Shown here piece after piece: positions 37,100 to 48,129 of a stretch of 64,000 nucleotides of DNA. The stretch comes from Paralvinella palmiformis (Eukaryota; Annelida; Polychaeta; Terebellida; Alvinellidae), in contig JAODUP010001208.1 in assembly GCA_025642065.1 (NCBI GenBank), positions 26,409 through 90,408 on the forward strand, written 5' to 3'. Within the stretch, counting starts at the first letter, position 1. The number at the start of each line of letters is the position of its first letter. A program made the translations under genes and the position numbers. Below the pieces are notes generated by a model. It was not told the origin of the DNA, ran no database searches, and saw only the letters and a list, made by a program, of their open reading frames with translations.

Positions 37100-40006
37100 T
37101 TTTCCTTAGATGAACAGTACTTTATTATTTGTATATAAACTGTACAGATATGTAAGTGGTTCAGCAGTAGATGCCTTCACCTCCGAAGACTAATGGTTTC
37201 GTCAAACCTATAGGCTATCTAGTATATCGATACAGCTTTTGTCAGTCATGCCTATAATTTAAGGCCAGTATTGAGCGTGTTAAAGATACATACTACAGAA
37301 TATTTTGTTACTGATGGCTACGAACCCACATTTTACCATCATAATTACAGACTAGTTAGTAACAGACAGGCAATAAGTGGTATACCTGATATATGATTGA
37401 AGGATATTGACACTAATGTACTTAAGATATCTTGTTTATAAGTGAGAATATGAGAAATAGAGTGAGATTTATCCTATAAATGATATAAACCTTTAACTTT
37501 AATCTATAATCTTTCTGCTCAGTCAACCAAAGACTTTTAGCATCAAAGAAAGTTTTGTATTATCAACGTGATTTAATCTGAGTTGGTTTTTCATCAGATA
37601 AGTTGTCATTAGAGAAGTAGGACACTTGATGCAGTTTCTCCTTGATATACCAAGCTTTATTATGCTTTAATATCGTAGACAAACTATTAAGGTACGGGGG
37701 ATATATAACAATAACAACAGTAACAGACAACACAAAGTAGTATAACACATTATACCAATTAGATCATATATTGTCTGCAGTGATTTAGAGTTATTCTAAG
37801 ACATCGTTTCAATCTGAATTAACTCGACTACAACAATATATCATTTATAATTTTCATGTCGCTGTGTTTTCGTAGCGGTTTTCTTGTTTAAAACAAATTA
37901 TAGTATGGAATCTGATCACACATCTATGTTTTGGAAACTGAACTAATGTTTCATCTGTATATAGTAATCTCACACAACACATGGTGATTGATTATTAGAG
38001 ATAGGTTGAAGGGTTAAGCCATTTTTTTCAGTTACACTTCGACCTTCAGATATGGATTGTACAATTCATCACAATTACCAACTCCACGGAGATTACACAT
38101 TTATTAGCAGACATTTATAATGGGACAATCCATCCATCATAATCCACTCTAACGTGCTCATTTATAAATTAATAAAACTGGCCAGTAGTTAGTTAATAGC
38201 TTCTAATCACGGACTAATGCATTGTCTAGTATACCACAATGAACTATAAAGCTACCGCAACACCATAAATAAACGATATAATAAAGTTAGCAATAGGAGT
38301 GAATACGGGTGGATGAGTGAATGATGTGAGTGACATGTCTCTTTTAAAAATCGTGATATTGGTTATGGCTTGAAGGTGTTGTGTCTAACCTTAACTTGTC
38401 GGTTTCGTGTTTCTAATAAGAGATAAGTTGAAATTCCAGCTTAACAGCTTAACAATAGATGCTATCTAATGATGCTGCTAAGGTGAAGTAACTATTAAAA
38501 AAATGGGAATCAGCCCTTGCCTGACTAATTCATTATCTGTGTCTTTTGGTCAAACAACATTTGTTTGTCGTATAGAACGACCTATAACCAAATAATTGTA
38601 CATGATATATTTTATTCTCATGATTATCTCTAATGTCTGGATTAGCTGTGAGGCAAATATTTATACCAAATAATTCTATACTAAGTGATGATGTGATCAA
38701 ATAATCTACATGGTAGTCAAACGATAACTAGTATCTGATAAATATTTCACAAAAGAAAATAATAAAATATTTGAACTGTTGGATGCCTATATATTTACTA
38801 TTAAGTTCTTTATTTGACGAATCTGATTGAGATTTTTTATTGATGTGACACGATGATTCATAAATAGTTTTGTCAATTGGTCCTTTCTGTAAGTTAATGT
38901 AAAAGATTATAATAAAACCTAACTAAATTTGAGCCAATTTGATTTATTTTACACAAGCTCATGTGTTTGTACACTTAAACTTGAAGGTTATCTGTGCAGT
39001 GAAATATTATAATATTACAATTGTAAATTTGTATAATTTAATTTGTTGTCTTGCATCTGGCAAATTAAAGTAAAGGTTTGGTACTAGACAGCGATTATTA
39101 ATAACAGGATAGTTAATAAGATTAATGAGTAGTTTGAGTACCACAAATACTCACACTATCAGAAAGAAAGTCGGGTATTACGCATGTTAGTTGCTTCTCT
39201 TCCGTCATGAACAGATTGTTATCATAGAACACATGATGCTAATATTTCTGGATTTCTCTTGGATGCTTGGATTTCATGTTTTCTTCAACTTCTACAAAGG
39301 AATCATGCACATACTAATAGCTACCCAAATACCCAAATAGAAAACAAACACACGTAGATATACCAACGAACAATATTGGTTTTCATTATACAGCAGTTTA
39401 AGGGTTTATGTCATTTGTCATGAACCTCACTCTATTTATCAAATTCTCACTTATAAACAAACTATCTTAGGTGATGAAGATGATGATTGATGTTTTACGG
39501 CCACTTTTGTGCACAAGGTAGGCTAAATGGGCCGAGCGACCTCCAAAGGTAATGAGACGAAGTGAAAGACGAAACAACCTTCAGATATGCCCACGCCGGG
39601 ATTCAAACACGGGTGGTAGTGATCTGTGGTCCAGCACGCTACCGCTAGACCACGGAGGAGCCCCAACACATCTTAGGTAAAGTAGTGTCCACATTCCTCT
39701 ATCAGGTATCTGGTATTCTACTATGGCTTCTCTGTTACTAATTAGTCATTATTTATGATGGTAAAATTCGGGTTCGTAGCCATCAGTGACTTATGCCTGT
39801 ACAGAATATTCTCTTGTCGGTATCTTTAACACTCATTAGTGGCATTATGTTACAGGTGTGTCTATTAGAAGGTGTATCGATATCCTAGATAGCCTACAGG
39901 TTTGATGAAATAATTAGTCTTCGGCGGGTGGAGATATCTACTACTGAACCATACATAGATCTATACGGGATATAAGGTATAGAAAAATAAAGCACTGTCG
40001 TTCATC
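37100..40006 (+). mobile_element. R1 element with ~430-bp inverted ends (most complete)
   Basis: 37105-37500 is the reverse complement of 39400-40004. The outer end CCTTAGATGAACAGTAC at 37107 matches CACTGTCGTTCATCTAAGG at 39985-40003. CTTCGGAGGTGAAGGC-type text and GGTTTGACGAAACC-type text recur in inverted order (37185-37210 and 39895-39930). TTACTAATTAGTCA near 39737 pairs with GACTAGTTAGTAACAG near 37348. Between the ends lie the R1 body segments seen in the other copies. No transposase was recognised. The right arm carries a SINE (39473-39669). This looks like a foldback or long-TIR non-autonomous element; no target-site duplication could be fixed. Confidence 0.7.
39473..39669 (-). mobile_element. 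tRNA-derived SINE with target-site duplication
   Basis: On the minus strand the element starts with a tRNA-like head. A pol III A box TGGTCTAGCGG lies at 39652-39642 and a B box GTTTGAATCCC at 39608-39598, about 34 nt apart. The body follows (CGTCTTTCACTTCGTCTC, then AAAGTGGCCGTAAAACATC) and it ends in an ATC-rich tail. ATCTTAGGT flanks it on both sides (39464-39472 and 39670-39678), a 9-bp target-site duplication. Sister R1 copies at 5335 and 37425 (minus) have the uninterrupted sequence. Confidence 0.88.
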
Positions 40007-40149
40007 TAAGGATAAAAAATAAAAGCTGTTCAATATTTGAAATTAAATTATAATAAATGATGTCATGACTGATAATACACGTTGAGAATATATACTGATG
40101 AATTATGACTGATGACTAATGTCTGATGACTGATTGATAAAACATTGTT

Positions 40150-40525
40150 GTTATTTTATGGTTGTAGTATCTTTTGCGACAGCTTGGCTTGTGTTAGTAT
40201 TAGTCACATCAGATTGATAATTTCCTTTAGTCGTGTAGATAAGATTTTCCATTTATTATTCACTGTCAGTGTCCTTATAAATAGCAAAAGTTGGCTAGTA
40301 ATAGGACACTGGTGATAAAGGTGTTCTTCTTTACATTAAATGGTTACATTCTTAATCTATAAAGGTGTTTGCTGGGTATACGTAACACACACTCCCCACA
40401 CCTATTTAAAAAATCTTATCACGTTAGGCTGTCATTTCTCTGAGGTCTTCTATGTAACAAAATTAACAGCACAAAGACAGACAACATATAAAGAACATTG
40501 ATCATAATAAAGACGCCACCTGGTG

Positions 40526-40575
<50 letters not shown>

Positions 40576-41250
40576 GCTGCTGCTTTTGTTGTTGCTGCTT
40601 TTCTTTTTCTTCTTCTTGTGCGTCTTCATCTTCTTGTTTGTATAATACACACTGTATAATATTCCATAATTATAACATCCTATCAGAAGGTGGTACACTA
40701 CTGGTCTATTTCAAACCAAAAGAGGATATCATTAGTTATTTGTTAACTAGACAATATCAAGTACATGCCTGATAGATCGGTACACCAATACAAATATGGC
40801 TACTCCTAATTCTCAGTCATTTAAACTTTTCAAATCACATAGTGAGTAAATGAACTCCTTTATAGGCAATGATATGATTGAGCAAGGTTTAGAGCATGGC
40901 TCTATCTCTAGGCTGTTGTCCGTCGATCATCTGTCGCAGATGCAAAAATTGTCAAGTCGAAGGATTTTAAATCAGATGAGCTGATATGAAGTGATCCATG
41001 TTATCACACATCTTGTCATCCTGTTGTAGTTCAAATATCTATAATAAACGATATATTAATCACTCAAGTGATGCAATATTTCGGGCAAAACTCTGACCAG
41101 GAATATATTATTGAGAAATAATGAATTAGACACTGAATGTATTTGTGCACAAATTTGCGTTAAATGTACAAAATGCTTATAAAGATGAAATATTCTTGGT
41201 AAAATAATATACCGACCATTCGGTTTCACAAGCACAGGCTCACATACTGG
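40150..41250 (+). repeat. R5 family copy d (longest)
   Basis: Covers all segments seen in the other R5 copies. It holds a (TTA)n run at 40528-40574 followed by CTT-rich sequence, AGAAGGTGGTACACTAC at 40686, GCATGGCTCTATCTCTAGG at 40893, and TAATCACTCAAGTGATGCAA at 41055. No coding domain; open frames over the repeat are N-runs. Confidence 0.7.
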
Positions 41251-41824
41251 ATCGTGTAATAATTGAACAGCAATTATATGATATTTTAATAATTAACACC
41301 ACATTGATTAATTGACAATCGTATGTCTAAATATTGTCGCTATTTTCAAACATCCCAAATGGAACAGTGTCAAAATGAAACTCACTACCTCTCGCGACAA
41401 CTTCAATAATTGTCTTATGCAATGTGCTTAAACATTCAAACTACGTATTGGATTGGATCATATATGGTGCTATTAAATGTTAATCAGCCCGATAAACGTG
41501 TCGAAAAGTCACACATTTCCTTCTGATATTTTCTATTCAATTATTATACATATTACATCACCTAATACATCATGGCTCGTTGCTTGAAGAAGAATCACGT
41601 TAAACATTGTTGGACAAAAGTTCCATGATGATGATGATGGGTGGCTGTTCGACTGGGAGTAATCTTTTGACACAGGTCACAGTTGGAAGTTCGAGAAAAT
41701 ATAATTTAAACATAATTTAGCTATCTAATATTTGTGGATTGAGTTTTTATTTGACGTATTTCAATTGTTTATGGACAAATGTTTTTTTTTTGATAAATAA
41801 ATAACGTATAATAAATATTAAACC

Positions 41825-42164
41825 ATTCGCTATGTTATTCAGTGACTTACTCATTTGACATACTGACTAATCGATTGTACTATCTACTGAAAATCTGACT
41901 GACTAGCTGACTGAATGAATGACTGACTCACTTGCTGAAGGGCTAACTAACTCACTCACTTACTCACTCCATAATAACTTATTGCCTACTAACCAATAAA
42001 TCATATATATCTGAGTGAGATATACAATGACCAGAATACGTTTTTTCGTCTAGTCTCTACCTTTGATTGACGTTAAGGCAGATTGTTTGTGTTATGGCAT
42101 ACAGCAGGTAAAAATTTAGAACGCCCTCCAAAGATAACAAAGTGAATTGGATCACGGACTATCT

Positions 42165-42223
<59 letters not shown>

Positions 42224-42610
42224 CAGTTAAGCAAGCTCCCTTCCCTGATCGACGTCTTTATTTACTATCCACTAGACCCAACAGTTGTCAGTATGTAGAT
42301 GTTTCTGGACAACAAAACTTGTGTTGTTTTTCAGTAAATGACAAACACTAAATCTGAACCCATTCGTTATACTATTTAGTGACTAACTCATTGACCTACT
42401 GACTGACCGAATGGACGATATACTGAAAGCCTGACTGACTGGCTGACTAAATTAATAACTATTTGTCTAACTGACTAACTGACTCACTTACTCACTACCG
42501 ACTAACCAATAAATCATATATATCTGAGTACGATATCCAGATAAGTATAATATTCTTGTTTTACGGAGCTACATGTAAAGACAACAAAGTAAATTAGTAG
42601 ATGAAATATC

Positions 42611-42676
<66 letters not shown>

Positions 42677-42680
42677 CGAT
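41825..42680. repeat. Tandem duplication, two diverged units, each ending in (TA)n
   Basis: Unit 1 (about 41825-42218) and unit 2 (about 42357-42675) share CCATTCG-TAT, a GACTGACTGACT run, CCAATAAATCATATATATCT (41992 and 42507), GACAACAAAGTAAATT-like text and a terminal (TA)n (42172-42218 and 42615-42674). The (TA)n sits at the same position in each, so it predates or accompanies the duplication. Confidence 0.85.
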
Positions 42681-42789
42681 CGGGGTTTAAAATAAGTTGT
42701 CAATGACGTCATCAGTTTGACCATTAGATAAGTCCCTCTTTTGTGGACAACCAACATCACCAAATAACAATAATAATGTAAAATAAATA

Positions 42790-44010
42790 AAGCGTCCCTA
42801 GTAACAGGAGGCTCACAACAGGGTTTACAGTGTTATCAAATATGATGGATCCAAAACCCAAATATAAATATTTACGCCATCACGATTACTGGCAGCAATA
42901 AGCAGACTTACATATAAGCAATTTAGGAACAGAAGCAGAAGCATGGAATTAGTAAGCCATCTTCACTGTTACTGATTATATTTTAAAAGATAAAATAGAG
43001 ACAAGTCAAGAGACCTATTTACTGACACTGACGGTAACCATCTGCTTGTAGCTGTCACTTACTGTCTTCCTTATGACAGATACAAAGTCAGTTTTTCTCA
43101 GGCTAATACCACGTCTTTAAACATGCTGTTCGGTGATGAGCGTATGCATATCAAAGCAATTGGATGTGTGTGTGTTCTTGAATGTGTTTGTGTATGCGCG
43201 CGTTTGTGTGTGTATGTGTGCATGTGTGTACGTGCGTGCGTGCGTGAGTTCGTGAGTGCATGTCGGTGTGCGTGTAGGTTGTGCCAGTAATTGAAGTGTT
43301 CATTTCCAACAATAAACATTAATGATGGCTTTCAGAATACAAATATTGCTAATGAAGACAAAACATCTACAGAAAGAAGTTTCTCAACGGAGATCTCATA
43401 CGACAACCAGAAATTAGCTTTCAAGATCTTGTGTTATCTGGTACGAACGAGCATCTCGATAGATCACTCTCACTTGGTCACGTTAAGCTTACCGACATCT
43501 GGATAGCAAAGGAAAGCAAATGGAAATGTTAATAGGCAAAATTATCCGAGTTCTTATTAATAACGATCACCAACCAATAATTCTATTAGCCAAGATACAC
43601 GCCATTCGATACTAATAGTATCTCAGCATTTAATGCAATGACGTTCATAGATCATTGTAGCATCACATGACAAATTGTGAATAAAACGAATTTGTGTGAA
43701 ATTATATAATTTCTATGTCAACTATTTTACGTCACTTCGTAGATATCAGTGATTGATATATCATTTATTAATCTAACCATTGACGACAGACAGTAATGGC
43801 TGTCATGGGGTGAGGCTCAGCCCTCAGCTAAAGATAGGACCTTGTGGCAAAACATTGTTGTGGCGTTAGAGGATAAGTGAAGTGATAGGGTTTATTTTAA
43901 TCCTTTTCGGTATTTGAGTCTACAGTGAAATGAAACCAAAATACTACTCATACAGCATATAAATGTGTTGAATTCAGCTGCTATTTTATACTTGTCAGCT
44001 GTGGTCTCAT
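42790..44010 (+). repeat. R4 dispersed repeat, copy b
   Basis: Counterpart of 34370-35410. Landmarks are GGATCCAAAACCCAAATA (42847), GTAGCTGTCACTTACTGTC (43052), a GT/GC microsatellite (43160-43275), AACATTAATGATGGCTTTCA (43315) and GTGAAATGAAACCAAA (43925). The frame at 43291-43506 encodes a peptide resembling one in the other copy, but so short and broken that coding is doubtful. Confidence 0.78.
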
Positions 44011-44157
44011 AAAACACTCGTTGGCAAAATATCAATTAGAGAGTAAATTATGTTAAAATGCTTGTAATTATCATTTATTCATGCTTCCGCTACCTTACGA
44101 TTATTTTAAAACTAAATGCTCATAAGTCATATAGCACGTTGACCAAATTCATTCATA

Positions 44158-44411
44158 ATCTGTTCTTGATTAAAACACTTTGTTAACTCGGGATATTTTA
44201 AGCGGTAGATAAATCTTTACTTTCTTAATAAATAGGAGAATTATCTACATTGTAATAATCTAATGCAAAAGATACAAACTATTAATGACGACTCTCCAAG
44301 CAACGATCATGATTACAATGTAGATAATTCTCCTATTTATTAAGAAAGTAAAGATTTATCTACCGCTTAAAATATGCCCGAGTTAACAAACTGTTTTAAT
44401 CAAGAACAGAT
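44158..44411. repeat. Long palindrome, ~99-bp arms, 55-bp spacer
   Basis: The left arm 44158-44256 and the right arm 44312-44411 are reverse complements with only one substitution and a single-base indel visible (CACTTTG vs the complement of CAAACTG; GGGATA vs GGGCATA). The spacer AATGCAAAAGATACAAAC... (44257-44311) has no recognised content. Such near identity implies a very recent inverted duplication, a foldback insertion, or an assembly/library artefact. Confidence 0.92.
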
Positions 44412-44625
44412 ACATCCGTGCAGTGAAGTAATGATCCAGTTGCATCAGAATTTAAAACAATGACATGGTCGATATTTAATTAATTCCTGTGCATCAGATA
44501 AGAAAGACACCAAGCACGGTAATTTAGCAGCACGCATATTATCAGTAGCTAATCGTTAAAAATAAATGAACATCTGTACTTCAATTATAATTCGCTATGA
44601 ACTCCGGTTAATAATATAAATTCCT
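44412..44625 (+). repeat. R6 dispersed repeat, copy a
   Basis: Matches 54885-55150: ATCCGTGCAGTGAAGTA, AGCAATGACATG-type text, GCATCAGATAAG, AAGACACCAAGCACGGTAA and TGTACTTCAATT. It begins exactly at the outer edge of the palindrome's right arm. Confidence 0.72.
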
Positions 44626-45485
44626 GAAGATTATGTCTAGACGAAGTTGATGAGAAATTTAATGTAGCTAAATTATCTCTCATCGGATGTATGATATACT
44701 AGACTTTATTGTGTAAGGAGAAAAATAAACAAGTAGATTGTATATTAATAATTTTTATTGCTTTTGAACAGCTCTAAGGTTTTTTTATTGAATTGTTCAA
44801 TATTTTTAAAATCACGCTTATTTTACTTATATTTATTAATGCAACTAAAATGGTCAAAGTAGAAATATATTTACATTTCTTATTATTTTGATGATGTTAA
44901 GTGTTTTATTACAATGACGCAACTAATGGTATTTGAAATATATAAGTATTAAGCTTCTGACAGAGTATATATTATATATATATACAGTTTCAGTCATTCT
45001 GGGTTTATGTTCTTTTCACAGACAGGTCTTTCCTATATTGATGGCTTTAGATAACTTTAAATACTAAAACACTTCAGATTAAAACTGAATGAAGCTTTCT
45101 TGGGTTTTGATGGAGAAAGGCGTCGGGATAAACCAAAATAATATTTCTTAAAAGTATTAACCCTGGACATAATCATATTTAAAGTTCATCATTTTTATTG
45201 GATCCTTTATGAACGGATCAAAGAACTAATTACATTTATCAATCTGCCCTGATAGTGACGATCAAGGTAATAATCAGTTTTGAGCATGTGGCAATAAATA
45301 TATTTAATATAGTATTTATATCAGTCGGTGTATGCAGCACCTTGTATGGGATTGGGTTATGAATGGCTTGGTTTTCAGAGAGTAAACATTTTGAGTGAGG
45401 TACGTAATAAGATGGCCAACAATGGCTGCCATATAATAGCCAATGGAAATAAAAGCCTATATTCCATGACGATGTGGAGTGAGTA
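44626..45485. other. Unassigned AT-rich DNA
   Basis: Nothing recognised apart from a short TA run near 44980. Confidence 0.4.
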
Positions 45486-45489
45486 AGTA

Positions 45490-46354
45490 ATATTTAGAAG
45501 TACTTGGATGAACAGCAACAGGCTCAAATTGAATAAGGACAAGACAAAATTCATTGTTTTCTCATTTAAGCAATATGTAAAGAAAACTGATAGGGTAGGG
45601 TCCAGTTATATAAATAATTCCATGTCTGTAAGAATTATATGGCTTATATTATATAATACTCTAGGAATGGAGAATCAGGTGAATTCTATATGTAAGTTCT
45701 GTTATTATTAAATAAGAAATATAGGACTTTTTCGTAAGTATATAATTGACGAGATAATGTAAGACTTTAGTCCAATCTCTTATTATTTCCAGACAGGACT
45801 ATGGCAATGCATTGTTATATGATATCCTCCTATTCCTGACAAATCGCCTACAGCGAGTGCAGAACCGTTCTGCACGTCTGGTGACACGGACTCGAAAAAG
45901 GTAACATATAACACCAGTTTTGTTACAGTTGCACTGGCTTTCTGTAGGTTTCAGATCACTGTACTAGATCCTGTTTCATACATTTAAATGTATTGAATAA
46001 AACAGCACTCTGATCGAAAAATATATACCAGTGAGAACGCTCCGATCTAAGTCCTATTCACTTTTCAGATTACAAAAAGCGATACAGCAATGTACGGTGA
46101 GAAATCCTTCCGAGAATCAGCTTCCAGCCTCTAGAACAAATTGTCAAACCACATTAAAGTCGCAGCAAGTAAAGACATATTTTGTAAAGTTCATAAAACC
46201 CATTTATTTAAATTGGCGTATTTATGATTTTAAACCAGTTTACTGTGTATGAAATGTATTTGAGCTACTTGAACTCAGAATATGTTTTAATAATGTTTTA
46301 AATGTAAAGCGCCTTGGATTAATTAAAATTGAAGACGGCACTATATAAAATACA

Positions 46355-46405
<51 letters not shown>
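45490..46405 (+). pseudogene. L2/CR1-type LINE 3' half with (ATT)n tail
   Basis: Text starts just after the RT catalytic site (MNSNRLKLNKDKTKFIVFS at 45508). It continues MENQVNSICKFCYY near 45668, then RLQRVQNRSARLVTRT-like text at 45850 in another frame, then LHWL, and a degraded C-terminus. The 3' end is characteristic: GTAAAGCGCCTTGGATTA near 46305, GCACTATATAAAA near 46338, and a tail of (ATT)n at 46357-46405. 5' truncated, with stops throughout. Confidence 0.87.
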
Positions 46406-46408
<3 letters not shown>

Positions 46409-46409
46409 A

Positions 46410-47475
46410 TTATAAATAGAAGTAAAAGCTGGATCTTCACATTCAAGAATTATACCAATCGTGTATAATTATTCAATACACACATTCAGATAGCTGTACT
46501 GATTGATAGCTGAAAGAGAATTATGATTTGGTGTTTTATTACACAAATACAGCGTCTAGTTAACTATATAAAACAAACTCTCATCTTCGGACATAGATAT
46601 AATCACACATTTAAGAAGAATACTATAATTGAGATATATAGATGTATGTATATTCTGTTCTAAGTTGTAATAAGGTATAAATTTCATTAAATCATTTGAT
46701 AGATCAATCGTTTATGTGACATTTCCTATGGGTTACGTTGATATAATTTTCCGCTTTAGTTCATTCATATTATTAAGGATGATATTGATTAAGTTGATAA
46801 TTCCATGCAATAACATGTCTAGTCAATATAGGTCATTCTGTTTATGTAAAAGCAATTAATTTTAAAAGAGAACCTGCATTAAAGATATTTTCATTGGTTT
46901 TGTTATAATAATTCGATATAAAGGCCATTTTTATAATTGTCCACTGAATTATAAATCAAAATATTCTCGTTCACATTTTGTTAAATTAGCATACAAATTC
47001 CTCTTAAACCGATTAAACATTTTGCACAAATAAGACATCGTTGAACACAATAATCTAATTGCAAATAATGATCAATTTGTTTAACAAACAACGATCAACT
47101 TCATGAGAACGTGCTAAGAAACAGCTGTTTCCCAGAAATATTAGTTATGAAAACCAGTAAACAAGATGCGATAATGAGAGGAAAACAGGTATCATTTTTG
47201 TTGTACAAGGTGTTACCAACAAACTAATGGGTATTTGAATACAAACAAAAGATGATCAATATCAGTTCTGTAATATATGGAGTTAACTAACGAAGGAAAT
47301 CTTCTTCGCTGTTGGAAACAACTTTAATTAAAGGACTCCAGCACTAAACTAAATGAATAATGTCCTCAGAAACTCCCCCGAGAAGAAAAAAAAAGGTTCA
47401 TGTTTGAAAACCTTTTCACTTATTAACGGTTTTTCACCCACTGACGCTGCTGATAATATATTTACAATTTGTAAT
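46410..47475. other. Unassigned AT-rich DNA
   Basis: No family or gene recognised. The 149-codon open frame at 47353-47802 runs across the boundary into R8 and its TG-rich centre and is not considered a gene. Confidence 0.45.
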
Positions 47476-47479
47476 TGTC

Positions 47480-47765
47480 ATAAAATGTTAGCGTACCTGT
47501 TATTAATTACAATGCATATTCATGTAACAGTAAACGTATTCATTACATTGTCAAATAACCATAATGAATTTCGATTACTTTCTTTCTGTACTCCTGTACT
47601 CCGTTTTGTGTGTATGTATGTGTTCTTTTGTACGTGGGCGTGTATGTGCGCATATGTGCGTAGGTATGTATGTGTTTTTGTTGGCTTGTTTGATTTTCTT
47701 TATGTCTCATATAATCCTTTCTTCTTATGGACGTACATAAAAATGCAGATATTCTGTAAAGACCA
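47480..47765 (+). repeat. R8 dispersed repeat, copy b
   Basis: Counterpart of 29060-29340: ATTCATGTAACAGTAAACGT (47518), CATTACATTGTCAAATAACC (47542), a TG/TA-rich centre and TTTCTTCTTATGGACGTAC (47718). It joins R2 copy e directly. Confidence 0.72.
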
Positions 47766-47935
47766 GCGACATATACACATGTATATGTCTACGATAGTAT
47801 AGATAAGTGGAGAAGTAGAACATTGTATATTTAGATTGATTTATGTATAGTTGTATTAATGTCTATAGAGGTGGAGGGCTGACATGATTTTTAGATGTTG
47901 CTGCTCTGGGCCAGTGCCACTATATATGAGAGAGA
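47765..47935 (+). repeat. R2 family copy e, 5' truncated
   Basis: Contains only the R2 tail: ACATTGTATATTTAGATTGA, TATGTATAGTTGTATTAATG, and a diverged GCTCTGGGCCAGTG block corresponding to GCTCTGTGCCTGTT. It ends in (CA)n. Confidence 0.7.
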
Positions 47936-47998
47936 CACACATACACACGCGCGCGCACGCGCACACACACACACAAATACACACACACACCACACACA

Positions 47999-48073
<75 letters not shown>
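47936..48073. repeat. (CA)n with (CG), then (TA)n, after R2 copy e
   Basis: About 80 bp CA-rich followed by about 55 bp TA. Same order as after R2 copies a and b. Confidence 0.95.
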
Positions 48074-48076
<3 letters not shown>

Positions 48077-48129
48077 TTGACACAACAAAGTTAATGCAGT
48101 CGACATGATTATAATCAAATATAAACAAT

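Noticed and set aside
39590..39669. tRNA gene
   Set aside because: A and B boxes are present, but the arms do not close into a clean cloverleaf and the sequence continues into a 120-bp body with an ATC tail and target-site duplication, so it is a SINE head.
40450..40698. Poly-asparagine protein on the minus strand
   Set aside because: It is the (TTA)n microsatellite inside R5.
47353..47802. 149-codon open frame as a host gene
   Set aside because: Its second half lies in the R8 repeat and its TG-rich centre. The counterpart at 29068-29316 shows the same peptide is repeat-derived, and no domain is recognisable.
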